Below, piece by piece: positions 36,293-45,835 of a DNA stretch of 64,000 nucleotides. Origin of the DNA: Microbulbifer flavimaris (lineage in GTDB: Bacteria > Pseudomonadota > Gammaproteobacteria > Pseudomonadales > Cellvibrionaceae). Each line of letters begins with the position of its first letter. Position 1 is the stretch's first letter. The stretch lies in contig NZ_LRFG02000001.1 in assembly GCF_001641755.2 (NCBI RefSeq), positions 62,001-126,000 on the forward strand, read 5' to 3'. The translations under genes were made by a program, and so were the position numbers. Below the pieces are notes generated by a model. That model did not search any database. It saw only the letters and a program-made list of their open reading frames with translations, and had not been told where the DNA came from.

Positions 36293-37477
36293 TCAGGCCG
36301 TTTCCCTAGTAAATTGTTGAATCAGTGCACTGACGGTTGCGGTAATCTCCGCACACTCTTCATCAGTGATGGTCAGTGGCGGTAACAGGCGGACCACACT
36401 ACCGGCAGTAACATTGATGAGCAGGCCGGCCTCCCGGGCCCGCTCCACCAGCACCCCGCAGGGGCGGTCGAGTTCGATACCGATCAGCAGGCCGAGGCCG
36501 CGGATTTCTTTTACCGCGGCACAACCGGTCAGCGCCTCGCGCAACTGTACCAGTAGTTGCTCGCCGAGTGTTGCCGCGCGTTCAATCAGTTGTTCCTGTT
36601 CCAGCGTTTCCAGTACCGCGAGCCCGGCGCGACAGGCCAGGGGGTTGCCGCCAAACGTGGAGCCGTGGGTGCCGGCGGTAAACAGCTGTGCTGCTTTTCC
36701 CCGCGCCAGGCAGGCGCCGATCGGCACACCGTTGCCGAGGCCCTTGGCGGTGGTGACCACGTCCGGTAACAGGCCATTGTGCTGGTAGGCGAAGAGCGCG
36801 CCGCTGCGGCCGTTGCCGGTCTGGATTTCGTCCAGCATCAGCAGCCAGTCGCGGTTGTCACAGATTTCCCGCAGACGCTTGAGATAGCCCGGGGCGGGTA
36901 CGCGGATACCGCCCTCGCCCTGTACCGGTTCCACCAGTATGGCGACGATATCGTCGTGGGCCACGGCCATTTTCTCGATGGCGGCCACATCGTCGAAGGG
37001 CACACGCAGGAAACCCTCCGGCAGCGGGGCAAAGCCGGCCTGCACCTTTTCATTGCCGGTTGCCGTCAGGGTGGCGAGGGTGCGGCCGTGGAAGGCGTTC
37101 TCCATCACCAGGATTTTCGGTACCGGAAATCCGCGCTCGTTGCCCAGCCGCCGGGCCAGCTTGATGGCTGCTTCATTGGCTTCGGCACCGGAGTTGGAGA
37201 AGAACACATTGTCCATGCCGGACTGGGAGACCAGCTTTTCCGCCAGCTGTTCCTGAGCGGGAATGTTGTACAGGTTGGAGACATGCAGCAGGGTGCCCGC
37301 CTGGTCCTGGATCGCACCGGTTACAGCAGGGTGGCAGTGGCCGAGTCCGCACACGGCGATACCGGAGAGCGCGTCCAGGTATCGTCGGCCGGCGTCGTCC
37401 CACACATAGCTTCCCTCTCCGCGGACCAGCGTCAGGGTCCGCTCTCCATAGTTGTGCATCAGTGCGGGCGTGGCCAC
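36293..37477 (-). CDS. argD: Acetylornithine (or succinyldiaminopimelate) aminotransferase
   Basis: 394 residues, class-III PLP aminotransferase. PLP-binding features are [28 protein letters not shown] and the lysine in [15 protein letters not shown]. It makes N-acetylornithine in arginine synthesis and may also serve in lysine synthesis. The start is a GTG at 37477 preceded by GAGGAG seven bases upstream. Upstream is a 264-base region divergent to grxD. Confidence 0.95.
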   Translation of the reverse strand: MATPALMHNYGERTLTLVRGEGSYVWDDAGRRYLDALSGIAVCGLGHCHPAVTGAIQDQAGTLLHVSNLYNIPAQEQLAEKLVSQSGMDNVFFSNSGAEANEAAIKLARRLGNERGFPVPKILVMENAFHGRTLATLTATGNEKVQAGFAPLPEGFLRVPFDDVAAIEKMAVAHDDIVAILVEPVQGEGGIRVPAPGYLKRLREICDNRDWLLMLDEIQTGNGRSGALFAYQHNGLLPDVVTTAKGLGNGVPIGACLARGKAAQLFTAGTHGSTFGGNPLACRAGLAVLETLEQEQLIERAATLGEQLLVQLREALTGCAAVKEIRGLGLLIGIELDRPCGVLVERAREAGLLINVTAGSVVRLLPPLTITDEECAEITATVSALIQQFTRETA

Positions 37478-37741
37478 GGTACGTCTCCTCTATCAGAACG
37501 GGCCTGGACGATCGGGGCCGCAGAAAGTGCGGAATGGGCGCTGTTGTCCAGCAGTTTCCCCGGCAAAGCGGGCAATACTAGCATAAGGTGAGTGTCAGGC
37601 CAGCGAATGCTGCTGGTGAGGGCCCGGCTTTCGTACCCGGCTACACACTAGGGTACAATGCCGCCCTGCGCGCAGCTGCCCAGCGCCGGTGCCGCGCCCG
37701 AACGCATCTAACGGTCCCATTACCCGAGGTTAGTCTTCCCT

Positions 37742-38077
37742 ATGGATACACTGGAGAACATCAAGCAGCAGATCGCCGACAACGCCATTCTGCTCTATAT
37801 GAAGGGCAGCCCCAACGCACCCCAGTGCGGCTTTTCCATGCGCGCCTCCCAGGCATTGATGGCCTGCGGCAAGCGTTTTGCCTATGTGGACGTGCTGTCC
37901 AACCCGGATATCCGCACCGAGCTCCCCAAGTTCGCCAACTGGCCGACCTTCCCGCAGCTGTGGGTGAAAGGCGAGCTGGTCGGTGGCTGTGACATCATCA
38001 TGGAAATGTATGAGAACGGCGAGCTGAAGACCCTGGTCGACGAGGCGGCAGCTGAGAGCGAGGGCGACGCGGAGTAA
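37742..38077 (+). CDS. grxD: Monothiol glutaredoxin (Grx4 type)
   Basis: 111 residues. The single-cysteine active site is CGFS at Cys29 (PNAPQCGFSMRASQAL), followed by the TFPQLWVKGELVGGCDI glutathione-binding region. Grx4 proteins carry [2Fe-2S] clusters and pass them on, and work with BolA. It lies next to bfr and close to bfd, fitting an iron-sulphur/iron-handling neighbourhood. A hairpin terminator follows. Confidence 0.96.
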   Translation: MDTLENIKQQIADNAILLYMKGSPNAPQCGFSMRASQALMACGKRFAYVDVLSNPDIRTELPKFANWPTFPQLWVKGELVGGCDIIMEMYENGELKTLVDEAAAESEGDAE

Positions 38078-38101
38078 CGCGAAAGCGCCGAACGCCGAAA
38101 C

Positions 38102-38132
38102 AAAAAAACCGCGGTCATACCGCGGTTTTTTT
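38102..38132. terminator. Bidirectional terminator between grxD and bfr
   Basis: AACCGCGGT and ACCGCGGTT form a near-perfect stem with the loop CAT, flanked by seven A on the left and seven T on the right. It can terminate both the plus-strand grxD and the minus-strand bfr. Confidence 0.9.
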
Positions 38133-38180
38133 ATGGCCGGAATCTGTTGTATTCAACGGCTCCCGGGGACTGCAAAAAAC

Positions 38181-38663
38181 TTATTCGTCGGAAGCTTTTT
38201 CCATCTGCGTCTGCAGGTAGTTCTGCAGGCCCACCTTGTCGATCAGGCTCAGCTGGGTCTCCAGCCAGTCTACGTGCTCTTCCTCGGAATCGAGAATTTT
38301 CTCCAGCAGTTCGCGGCTGCCGTAGTCCCGCACAGATTCACAGTAGGCGATGCCGTCACGCAGATCTGGAATGGCCTTGGTTTCCAGTTTCAGGTCACAC
38401 TCGAGCATTTCCTGGGTGTTTTCACCGATGTACAGCTTGCCCAGGTGCTGCAGGTTGGGAATGCCCTCGAGGAACAGGATGCGCTCGATCAGCCAGTCGG
38501 CGTGCTTCATCTCGTCGATGGACTCTTCGTACTCCTTGTCCGCCAGTTCCTTCAGGCCCCAGTCCTTGAACATGCGCGAGTGCAGGAAATACTGGTTGAT
38601 GGCTACCAGCTCGTTGCCCAGTGCTTTGTTCAGGTGTTCGATGACTTTGGGATCGCCTTTCAT
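38181..38663 (-). CDS. bfr: Bacterioferritin
   Basis: 160 residues, the standard length. All ferroxidase ligands are present: Glu18, Glu51, His54, Glu94, Glu127 and His130. Met52 can bind the inter-subunit heme. It stores iron as a 24-mer shell in the cytoplasm, and Bfd encoded 2 kb away should release it. AAAGGAG precedes the ATG. A copy of a Fur-like inverted repeat lies about 240 bases upstream, but that is not near its own promoter. Confidence 0.97.
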   Translation of the reverse strand: MKGDPKVIEHLNKALGNELVAINQYFLHSRMFKDWGLKELADKEYEESIDEMKHADWLIERILFLEGIPNLQHLGKLYIGENTQEMLECDLKLETKAIPDLRDGIAYCESVRDYGSRELLEKILDSEEEHVDWLETQLSLIDKVGLQNYLQTQMEKASDE

Positions 38664-38975
38664 AGCTGTTGCTCCTTTGGGCCCGGGAGAAGCTGCAGGT
38701 TTGCAGAGACTACGCCGGAATTTTCTGTGCTTCTGTTTTTGAGAATCGGTCTCGGGGATTGCGCTTAACTGGTCCTGAAATAATAGGGCCGGAGTCGCTT
38801 TGACGGTCGAGTTTGCGGTGACGTCCCGGCCAAGTCAAGCGTGGATGAAAACAACAGCAGGGCCATGAAAGTGCAGTTTTTTACGGGAATTTTCCCGGTA
38901 AAAACAACGAGAACGATTGTTGTTTAGATTGGTTGGCTTTGCGATCTCTTGTGTGGCCCGGGCGCGACAGGTGGC
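38664..38975. other. Intergenic region upstream of bfr with two inverted repeats
   Basis: About 310 bases. One repeat is CGGGAA/TTCCCG (38884-38897) inside TTTTTTAC..GTAAAAAC. The other is AAACAAC/GTTGTTT (38902-38925) around GAGAACGATT, which resembles the Fur-box centre GAGAATGATT with two changes. They lie just after the DUF2254 stop on the minus strand, so they could end that transcript or act on bfr. Confidence 0.4.
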
Positions 38976-40301
38976 TCAATGTTGGGAGAGCCGGTAGCGA
39001 ATCGAGGTGATTTTCTCTTCGGCGGCCGTGCGATCAAATTTGTCCTCGACGCTGATGGCCATATCTTCTCCGAGCCGGTCCAGGTAGGCATTGAACGCGC
39101 GGATGTCGTTTTCCCGGGTGCAGACATTGGCGAGGTCACTGAGCGCATTCAGCAGGTGAAGCATGACCACGCCGCTTTCGCGGCCGTACTCGCGGATCTC
39201 ATCAAAGGCGGCATCCAGCAGGTCGGCAAAGTGCAACACTGTGGTGACAAGGCGCAGCACGCCTTTCTCATCGTGGAAACAATTGGGCAGCTCAGGGCGT
39301 TGCAACACTTTGCCGAGACCATCCACCAGCCGGTCGATACAGGAGTAGGCGGTGAACGGGTCGTTGATCCCGGGGGACAGGGCGCGCACGGCGATCTGTG
39401 CCAGTTGGTGCACGGAAAAAACCACATCCTGTTCGGCGGTGGGTAATGCGCCAAGGCTCATGCTGTCGTTGATGGCGGCGCTGATTTCGTCGCTATCCAG
39501 CCGCCGGGGCGGTTCATAGATCCGCGCGACCCGCGACCAGTGATTGATAAAGCTGCCCGGGTGCCAGTCCATGCGAATGCAGCAGTCGTGCTTTTCAGCC
39601 CAGTTCACCAGGGCGGACTTATCCATGGCCAGCAGGTAGCCGCTCTCCCGGGTAAAGACACTGAGAAAGTTGTCCCCCAGTCGTAGTTTTTCCGGCGGAT
39701 AACACTGCACCCGTTTGTCGAATTTACGTTCGCTGGGATAGTGCTCATCGATGGCGGCACTGAATTCCCTGTTGATATGGAAGGTGACATTGTCCACCTG
39801 GATGGACAGGGCCACGTTGTGGATGAAATAGATCAGGAAGCCGATGCTGATCACCGAGAGCACCACGGCAGTGTGCACGGCGAGATCGTGGTTTCGGCCT
39901 TCGTCGGTGATGGCATTGATGCCGCGCAGCACCATCAGTGCATAGATAAAGGTGGCCAGGAAAATACCCAGTGCGGCCTGGGTGCCGCGGTCCCGCATAA
40001 AGTTGCGCACCAGCCGCGGCCCAAACTGGTTGGATGCCAGGGTCAGTGCGACAACAGTGATGGAGAACACGGTGCCGGCCACGGTAATGGTGGAGGCGGC
40101 GATGGTGGTGAGCAGGGAGCGGGCGCTGTCCGGGTCCTGCAGACCCATCCAGCCCAAACCGGGTAGGGTGCTGAGTGTTGTTACCTTGTCGAGGTACAGC
40201 ATCAGCTGCGCCAGTCCCATGGCACCGGCGATCATCAGCGCCGGAATCATCCAGAAGCTGCCGCGCATCCGCTCGCCGATGATCAATAGCTTGTGGTGCA
40301 T
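38976..40301 (-). CDS. DUF2254 family membrane protein
   Basis: 441 residues. The N-terminal part has four hydrophobic helices (SFWMIPALMIAGAMGLAQLML, LLTTIAASTITVAGTVFSITVVALTLASNQF, where STITVAGTVFSIT is the family signature, AALGIFLATFIYALMVL, AVVLSVISIGFLIYFI). A large cytoplasmic part follows, with SPGINDPFTAYSCIDRL, the second DUF2254 signature. Function unknown. GAGGG sits six bases before the ATG. Confidence 0.9.
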   Translation of the reverse strand: MHHKLLIIGERMRGSFWMIPALMIAGAMGLAQLMLYLDKVTTLSTLPGLGWMGLQDPDSARSLLTTIAASTITVAGTVFSITVVALTLASNQFGPRLVRNFMRDRGTQAALGIFLATFIYALMVLRGINAITDEGRNHDLAVHTAVVLSVISIGFLIYFIHNVALSIQVDNVTFHINREFSAAIDEHYPSERKFDKRVQCYPPEKLRLGDNFLSVFTRESGYLLAMDKSALVNWAEKHDCCIRMDWHPGSFINHWSRVARIYEPPRRLDSDEISAAINDSMSLGALPTAEQDVVFSVHQLAQIAVRALSPGINDPFTAYSCIDRLVDGLGKVLQRPELPNCFHDEKGVLRLVTTVLHFADLLDAAFDEIREYGRESGVVMLHLLNALSDLANVCTRENDIRAFNAYLDRLGEDMAISVEDKFDRTAAEEKITSIRYRLSQH

Positions 40302-40501
40302 GCCAGCCCTCGTCGAATGCCGGGCCCGGAGTGCAGTCGGAGCAGAGGCCCATTGCAGGGTAAAGATCAGGGCTTAAAGATAGGCCAGCGCAGTTGGCTT
40401 TGCGCGCGTTAAGCGAAAGGGCAGGGGATTCAGTGCGATCGGGGCTGAGGGGGATAGGGCGCCGATCATCTCGGCGCCGGACAGGCACATCCGGCCCTGG
40501 A

Positions 40502-40714
40502 TCAGGACGCGGAGTAGAAGAGGCCGTTGTTGCTGGCTGTCATCATGCCGGCACCCATGGTCTCTTCGATGATTTCCTGGGTCAGCTCGGCACAGCGGCC
40601 ACATTGCGAGGACACGCCCAGCTGGCGGCGCAGAGCACGCACGGAAGTGGAACCGTCGTACACGGCTTCCTTGATCTGGCGGTCAGTGATGCCTTTGCAG
40701 ATACATACGTACAT
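40502..40714 (-). CDS. bfd: Bacterioferritin-associated ferredoxin
   Basis: 70 residues. The four [2Fe-2S] cysteines are Cys4, Cys6, Cys38 and Cys41, in the MYVCICKGITDRQI and SSQCGRCAEL context that defines Bfd. It delivers electrons to bacterioferritin to mobilise stored iron. A strong Fur-like box lies about 65-80 bases upstream, fitting induction when iron is low. Confidence 0.95.
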   Translation of the reverse strand: MYVCICKGITDRQIKEAVYDGSTSVRALRRQLGVSSQCGRCAELTQEIIEETMGAGMMTASNNGLFYSAS

Positions 40715-40778
40715 CTTCTTCTACTCAACCTTGGCGCTGGATCGCCCAAAACATGACTTACATGGATCGTATTGAAAT

Positions 40779-40793
40779 TGAGAATGATTGTCA
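40779..40793. promoter_or_regulatory. Fur box upstream of bfd
   Basis: TGAGAATGATTGTCA matches the 15-bp Fur half-site pattern TGATAATGATTATCA at 13 of 15 positions. It lies upstream of the bfd ATG, where a repressor would cover the promoter. Confidence 0.75.
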
Positions 40794-41060
40794 ACAAGAT
40801 TCGCTGCGGTCACTAAATAGTCTAGGCGGGTAGATGCTGACTTGCAGGTCAGTGCTGCCGATGAGGTTTCTGGCGGCGCAACCAGCGATCGAGAGACAGT
40901 TGAAGACCCGGGGGGAGGAGTGCCAGCATTGCGCTCCGTTGTGCTTTAGCGGGTTGGCGATTCTGGCTTGTAGGCCGGTTCGCGGAGCGAAGTGGCAATG
41001 ACCGGCTACTATCGACCCGATATAAAAATTTAATGGGACTCATCTGAGGCCCTGTGTATC

Positions 41061-41075
41061 ATAGCGGACCACTAT
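41061..41075. promoter_or_regulatory. OxyR-like half site upstream of peroxiredoxin
   Basis: ATAG, seven bases, then CTAT, matching half of the OxyR pattern ATAG-N7-CTAT repeated. A second ATAG is at 41093 and a CTAT at 41118, so the second half is shifted. Half-site only, hence moderate confidence. Confidence 0.4.
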
Positions 41076-41091
41076 TGCACCTGATTTTGCT

Positions 41092-41122
41092 CATAGCGAT
41101 TGTATATAAAGTAATCGCTATG
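41092..41122. promoter_or_regulatory. Perfect 10-bp inverted repeat in the peroxiredoxin promoter
   Basis: CATAGCGATT and AATCGCTATG pair around an 11-base AT-rich spacer containing TATATAAA. It ends 42 bases before the peroxiredoxin ATG. It may be an operator or a 5'-UTR hairpin. Confidence 0.5.
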
Positions 41123-41164
41123 GCATCTGTTTGATTAACCCATCATTGGAACGAGGAGGTTCTC

Positions 41165-41767
41165 ATGGCAGTTCTGGTAGGTAAGCCGGCACCGGACTTC
41201 ACCGCTGCAGCGGTACTGGGCAACGGCGAGATCGTTGAAAACTTCAACCTGAAAGAAGCCATCAAGGGCAAGAAAGCGGTTATTTTCTTCTACCCGCTGG
41301 ACTTCACCTTTGTGTGCCCGTCTGAGCTGATCGCTTTTGATCACCGCTTTGAAGAGTTCAAGAAGCGTGGCGTAGAGGTGATCGGTGTTTCCATCGATTC
41401 TCAGTTCTCCCACAACGCCTGGCGTAACACCCCGGTGAACGAGGGCGGTATCGGCCCGGTTCAATACTCTCTGGTTGCCGACGTGAAGCACGAAATCTGC
41501 CAGGCTTACGACGTTGAGTCCGAAGGCGGTGTTGCTTTCCGTGGTTCCTTCCTGATCGACGAGGAAGGCGTTGTTCGTCACCAGGTAGTCAACGATCTGC
41601 CGCTGGGCCGTAACGTAGACGAGATGCTGCGCATGGTTGACGCCCTGGCGTTCCACCAGGAGCACGGCGAAGTTTGCCCGGCAGGCTGGCAGGAAGGCGA
41701 CAAGGGTATGAACGCTTCCCCGGAAGGCGTTGCCGCTTACCTGAGCGAAAACTCCGACAAGCTGTAA
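41165..41767 (+). CDS. Typical 2-Cys peroxiredoxin
   Basis: 200 residues. Peroxidatic Cys51 is in YPLDFTFVCPSEL, and resolving Cys171 is in GEVCPAGW, the typical 2-Cys (Prx1/AhpC) pattern. It reduces hydrogen peroxide and organic peroxides in the cytoplasm with a thioredoxin or AhpF partner; no ahpF is adjacent. GAGGAGG lies before the ATG. The bfd-peroxiredoxin order matches Pseudomonas, where it is PA3529. Confidence 0.96.
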   Translation: MAVLVGKPAPDFTAAAVLGNGEIVENFNLKEAIKGKKAVIFFYPLDFTFVCPSELIAFDHRFEEFKKRGVEVIGVSIDSQFSHNAWRNTPVNEGGIGPVQYSLVADVKHEICQAYDVESEGGVAFRGSFLIDEEGVVRHQVVNDLPLGRNVDEMLRMVDALAFHQEHGEVCPAGWQEGDKGMNASPEGVAAYLSENSDKL

Positions 41768-41797
41768 GTCGTCTGCGGCCATCCGGTCGCCGATGGC

Positions 41798-41849
41798 GGC
41801 GGGGCATTTTGCCCCGCCTCAGCAGAAACCGCCGCAAGGCGGTTTTTTT
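41798..41849 (+). terminator. Double hairpin with T-run after the peroxiredoxin gene
   Basis: A GC-rich hairpin (GGCGGGGC/GCCCCGCC, 41798-41818) is followed by a second stem AACCGCC/GGCGGTT at 41827-41843 with a run of seven T. The second is a canonical intrinsic terminator. Confidence 0.88.
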
Positions 41850-42022
41850 GTTTCTGCCTTTTGCGTCCGGGGGTTGGGTGCCAGTCGCACGGGTGCAGTG
41901 CGCTGGCGCGAGTTTGCACTTACAATGTGAACTGGTAACGATGCGGGTGGCGGGAGAATTTTTCGGCGGCCTGCTAGTCTTAGTACATTACAGTGTGTTG
42001 CCATGGCGGCGCGAAGTACGGC

Positions 42023-43219
42023 ATGAAGACTCTATCTTTCCTCACCTTGATCGCAACCGGACGCCTGACAGGCACCCGGTACTGCACCCTGATTCTGGCG
42101 CTCTTCTGTGTCTGGACGCCCGTGCGCGCGGCGGATGTGCAGTCCAAGGCCAAACAGTTCGATCGCTACTTCCGCCAGTTGCTGAAGGAAAAGGAGATTC
42201 CGGGCGGTGCCTATGTGATTGTTGACGGGAACCAGGTGGTCGCCATGGACACCTACGGCGTCCGGCTCCGCGGCAAGAAGGCCAAGGTGGATGCGCATAC
42301 GGTGTTCCGGCTGGCGTCGGTCTCCAAGACTTTTGCCGGCAGCATGGCGGCGGTGCTCGCACATGAGCAAGAGTTTGACTGGCGCGACCGCGTGGTCAAC
42401 TTTGTCCCGGACCTGCGTTTCAAGACCCCGGCACTGTCGAAGGAGCTGAAAGTAGAGCATCTGCTCAGCCACTCCTCGGGCCTGACACCCAATGCGTACG
42501 ACAACTACCTTGAGGACGACAAGCCCCTCAGCAAGATCCTGCCCAAGTTCGCCAACATCGATCCCCGCTGCAAGCCCGGCAAGTGCTATGGCTACCAGAA
42601 TGTGCTGTTCAGCCTGATCGAGGACGTGATCCTGCAGACCACCGGTGTGAGCTACGATCGACAGCTCAAGGATCGCTTTTTTGCTCCGCTGAAGATGGAA
42701 GATGCCTCTGTGGGCTGGGAAAGCTTTATGGCATCTGACAACCGCGCTGCCCCGCACGTGCAGACAGGCCGGGGCTGGCGGGCGGTCAAGGTGGAGCGCG
42801 AATACTATTACGCGGCGCCCGCTGCCGGGGTGAATGCCAGCATCTCCGACATGGCCCAGTGGCTGAAGGCACAAATGGGCTACTACCCGAAAGTCCTTTC
42901 TCCAAAGGTGATCCAGGACATCACCACCGAGCGGGTGGCGACCAAGCGCCATATGCGCCACCGTATCTGGCGTGACCACCTGTCCCACGCCGGTTATGGC
43001 CTGGGCTGGCGGCTGTACACCATGGGGGATGATCGCATCATCTACCACGGTGGCTGGGTCGCAGGTTTCCGCGCTGCGGTAGCCTATTCCGAGAAGCAGA
43101 AGATTGGTATCGCCATCCTGATGAACGCGGAATCCCGCGCGATCGCCGACCTTACCGCCAACTTCGTGATTGATATCACTGGCAACGGCAAGCTAGCCAC
43201 GGCGATGGCCAACAAATAA
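42023..43219 (+). CDS. Beta-lactamase-family serine hydrolase, exported
   Basis: About 398 residues, class C beta-lactamase/DD-peptidase-like fold. A signal sequence (CTLILALFCVWTPVRA) is followed by the nucleophile in LASVSKTF (SxxK), the tyrosine motif in GYQNVLF (YxN) and HGGWVAGF (third element). It may act as an esterase or peptidase; beta-lactamase activity is not implied. An ATG at 42023 is preferred over an upstream GTG at 41993; no strong ribosome site decides it. Confidence 0.85.
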   Translation: MKTLSFLTLIATGRLTGTRYCTLILALFCVWTPVRAADVQSKAKQFDRYFRQLLKEKEIPGGAYVIVDGNQVVAMDTYGVRLRGKKAKVDAHTVFRLASVSKTFAGSMAAVLAHEQEFDWRDRVVNFVPDLRFKTPALSKELKVEHLLSHSSGLTPNAYDNYLEDDKPLSKILPKFANIDPRCKPGKCYGYQNVLFSLIEDVILQTTGVSYDRQLKDRFFAPLKMEDASVGWESFMASDNRAAPHVQTGRGWRAVKVEREYYYAAPAAGVNASISDMAQWLKAQMGYYPKVLSPKVIQDITTERVATKRHMRHRIWRDHLSHAGYGLGWRLYTMGDDRIIYHGGWVAGFRAAVAYSEKQKIGIAILMNAESRAIADLTANFVIDITGNGKLATAMANK

Positions 43220-43275
43220 GTCCCGGCATTCGTGTACCCGGCTCACCCTTGTGCTCGTTGGCTGACTGTTGGGCG

Positions 43276-43383
43276 GCCGGCTACCGGGGCTGGGGCTTCA
43301 AAACCGCATGAATACCTCCCTGTAGCTCTGTCGATGCCGTCCCTAGCATCGACAGTTTTGAATCCCCAGCCCCGGTAGCCGGC
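43276..43383 (+). repeat. Composite foldback element A, forward
   Basis: Arms of 29 bp (43276-43304 and 43355-43383) pair with one mismatch. Between them is a 50-base core that carries ATACCTCCCTGTAGCTC and then a small hairpin GTCGATGC (43330-43337), loop CGTCCCTA, GCATCGAC. It is the forward partner of element B. The arm sequence is unrelated to those of other elements. Confidence 0.85.
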
Positions 43384-43469
43384 CTTCACCATGTGGTCAG
43401 GAACGGTTTTTCGCCGTGAATCCATCTGGCTTCCCATCGTCTCAACGCCAGTGCGGACCCTCCGCTGAG

Positions 43470-43577
43470 GCACGGTGGCCGGTGCGCGCTTTCGAAACCG
43501 TCCGCGCCAGGGACGGCGCGGCCGGAGCTACAGGGATGTATCCATGCGTTTTCGAAAGCGCGCACCGGGTGCCGTGC
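43470..43577 (-). repeat. Composite foldback element B, reverse
   Basis: Arms of 29 bp (43470-43498 and 43549-43577) pair with four mismatches. The core between them (43499-43548), read on the minus strand, aligns with the core of element A almost base for base: CGCATG, ATACATCCCTGTAGCTC, then a hairpin with loop CGTCCCTG. Elements A and B face each other. Confidence 0.85.
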
Positions 43578-43690
43578 CGCCCCGGAGCGGGATAGAAGCA
43601 TCCCAGTGCTCGAGAGCAGCCCTTGAAACCCCGCAAGCGGCCCCTATATCTGGTCCCTGTTCCGAATGAAGTGTATGGGGAGACCAATTT

Positions 43691-45607
43691 ATGACCGTTG
43701 AGGCCCACAAAGAGAGCCACGGTTTCCAGACGGAAGCCAAGCAGCTGCTGCACCTGATGATCCACTCGCTCTACTCCAACAAGGAGATCTTCCTGCGCGA
43801 GCTGGTATCCAATGCCTCCGACGCCGCTGACAAGCTGCGCTTCGAAGCCCTCTCCAAGCCCGAATTGCTGGAAGAAGATCCCGATCTGCGCATCCGCATC
43901 GAGTTCGACAAGGATGAGGGCACCATCAGCATTACCGACAACGGCATCGGTATGAGCCGCGATGAGGTGATCGAGAACCTGGGCACCATCGCCCGTTCCG
44001 GCACCGCCAGTTTCATGCAGAACCTGACCGGCGACCAGAAGAAGGACGCGCACCTGATCGGTCAGTTCGGCGTCGGCTTCTATTCCGCCTTCATCGTGGC
44101 CGATCGGGTCGAGGTATTTACCCGTCGTGCGGGCGCCGATGCCGATCAGGGCGTGCACTGGGAGTGCAGCGGCGAGGCCGAGTACACCGTGGAAAACGTC
44201 GAGTGGCCCAAGCGCGGCACCCGCGTGGTGCTGCACCTGAAGGACGACGCCAAAGAATTTGCCGATGGCTGGCGCCTGCGCTCCATCATCAAGAAATACT
44301 CCGACCACATCGCCATTCCGGTCGAGATGCTCAAAGAAGAAGCGCCGGTGGCTGAAGGAGAAGAGGAAAAGGAGAGCAAGGCGCCTGAATTCGAGGCAGT
44401 CAACGCCGCGCAGGCCCTGTGGACCCGCTCCCGCAGCGACATCAAGTCCGAGGAGTACAGGGAGTTTTACAAGCACATCGCCCACGACTTCGACGATCCG
44501 CTGACCTGGAGTCACAACCGCGTCGAGGGCAAGCTGGATTACACCAGCCTGCTGTACATCCCCAGCCGCGCACCGTTCGACCTCTACCAGCGCGATGCCG
44601 CCCGCGGCCTGAAGCTGTATGTGCAGCGCACCTTCATCATGGACGATGCCGAGCAGTTCCTGCCGCTGTACCTGCGTTTCGTAAAGGGCGTGCTCGACTC
44701 CAATGACCTGCCCCTGAACGTTTCCCGCGAGATTCTGCAGAAGGACCGCAATACCGACGCCATCAAGAGCGCACTGACCAAGCGTGTGCTGGACATGCTG
44801 GGCAAACTGGCGAGCAAAGACGCTGATGAATACCAGAAGTTCTGGGACCTGTTCGGCAATGTGATCAAGGAAGGCCCCGCAGAGGATTTCTCGAACAAGG
44901 AAAAGATCGCCAAACTGCTGCGTTTCTCCTCCACGCACACCGATGAGCCGAAGCAGGACCAGTCCCTCGAGGATTACGTGGGTCGCATGCAGGAAGGGCA
45001 GAAGTACATCTACTACGTCTGCGCCGACAACTTTGCCACTGCCAAGTCCAGCCCCTACCTGGAGGTTTTCCGTAAAAAGGGCATCGAGGTGCTGCTGCTC
45101 ACCGATCAGATCGACGAGTGGTTCGTCGGCCATATGACCGAGTTCGACGGCAAGCCGTTCCAGGACGTGGCTAAGGGCGCCCTGGACCTGGGTGAGGCCG
45201 AGAGTGACGAGGACAAGGCCGAGCGCGAAAAGGTGGAGGAGCAGGCCGGCGCCCTGGTGGAGCGGGTCAAGGAAGTGCTCAAGAATCGTGTCGAGGAGGT
45301 GCGTGCCACCACCCGGCTGGTGGACTCGCCCGCGTGCCTGGTGGTCAGTGAGCAGGACATGGGGCCGCAGATGCGCCGGATTCTCGAGCAGGCCGGTCAG
45401 GCACTGCCGGAAGCCAAGCCCATCTTCGAGGTCAACCCGTCCCACCCGCTGGTGCAGCGACTGGACCAGGAGCAGGACGAGGACCGCTTTGCGGATCTCA
45501 CCAACATCCTCATGGACCAGGCCAACCTGGCGGCGGGCAACCAGCTGGCAGACCCGGCGGACTATGTCCGTCGACTCAACGCACTGCTGCTGGAGCTGAA
45601 CAGCTGA
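43691..45607 (+). CDS. htpG: Hsp90-family molecular chaperone HtpG
   Basis: 638 residues, full length. The GHKL ATPase domain is at the N terminus ([42 protein letters not shown]), followed by the middle domain ([25 protein letters not shown] in part) and C-terminal dimerisation domain. It binds and remodels client proteins in the cytoplasm with ATP. GGGGAG lies before the ATG at a ten-base gap. The foldback pair lies in its 5' region. Confidence 0.98.
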   Translation: MTVEAHKESHGFQTEAKQLLHLMIHSLYSNKEIFLRELVSNASDAADKLRFEALSKPELLEEDPDLRIRIEFDKDEGTISITDNGIGMSRDEVIENLGTIARSGTASFMQNLTGDQKKDAHLIGQFGVGFYSAFIVADRVEVFTRRAGADADQGVHWECSGEAEYTVENVEWPKRGTRVVLHLKDDAKEFADGWRLRSIIKKYSDHIAIPVEMLKEEAPVAEGEEEKESKAPEFEAVNAAQALWTRSRSDIKSEEYREFYKHIAHDFDDPLTWSHNRVEGKLDYTSLLYIPSRAPFDLYQRDAARGLKLYVQRTFIMDDAEQFLPLYLRFVKGVLDSNDLPLNVSREILQKDRNTDAIKSALTKRVLDMLGKLASKDADEYQKFWDLFGNVIKEGPAEDFSNKEKIAKLLRFSSTHTDEPKQDQSLEDYVGRMQEGQKYIYYVCADNFATAKSSPYLEVFRKKGIEVLLLTDQIDEWFVGHMTEFDGKPFQDVAKGALDLGEAESDEDKAEREKVEEQAGALVERVKEVLKNRVEEVRATTRLVDSPACLVVSEQDMGPQMRRILEQAGQALPEAKPIFEVNPSHPLVQRLDQEQDEDRFADLTNILMDQANLAAGNQLADPADYVRRLNALLLELNS

Positions 45608-45626
45608 ATGCAGTGAGCAGTAGTGA

Positions 45627-45652
45627 GGGCGGCCACGGGCCGCCCTTTTTTT
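45627..45652 (+). terminator. Intrinsic terminator of htpG
   Basis: GGGCGGCC and GGCCGCCC form a stem with a 3-base loop, followed by seven T (45646-45652). It lies 20 bases after the htpG stop. Confidence 0.92.
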
Positions 45653-45835
45653 GTCCGTCAGATCACCAGCGGATCCATTGGTGAAAATTTACGCGAACGT
45701 CCGGGAAAAGCCGGGCTGCTGATCGGGAAATGAGCGAAGTTCGCACTTTTTTCGTTGGTTCATTGGGCTGCCCGGCGGGGAGCTCTATAATCCGCCCAAC
45801 AACGACAACTTTCCCCTGACTTACCCTGGGCCTCT

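Larger units (their letters stand above)
40715..41164. other. Divergent bfd/peroxiredoxin regulatory region
   Basis: 450 bases without a gene. They contain the Fur-like box, the OxyR-like motif and the 10-bp inverted repeat listed separately. A minus-strand open frame at 40849-41043 has no ribosome site or family and is discounted. Confidence 0.6.
43220..43690. other. Non-coding region between serine hydrolase and htpG
   Basis: Apart from foldback elements A and B (86 bases apart) I see no gene. Short open frames in the elements are by-products of their palindromic sequence. The htpG promoter probably lies after element B; no heat-shock promoter sequence is clear. Confidence 0.6.

Noticed and set aside
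38876-38905. A terminator between DUF2254 and bfr
   Set aside because: The stem is real, but the U-run would be on its 5' side on both strands, opposite to an intrinsic terminator.
43442-45445. A 667-codon minus-strand frame opposite htpG
   Set aside because: An antisense shadow of htpG extending into element B; no domain or start signal.
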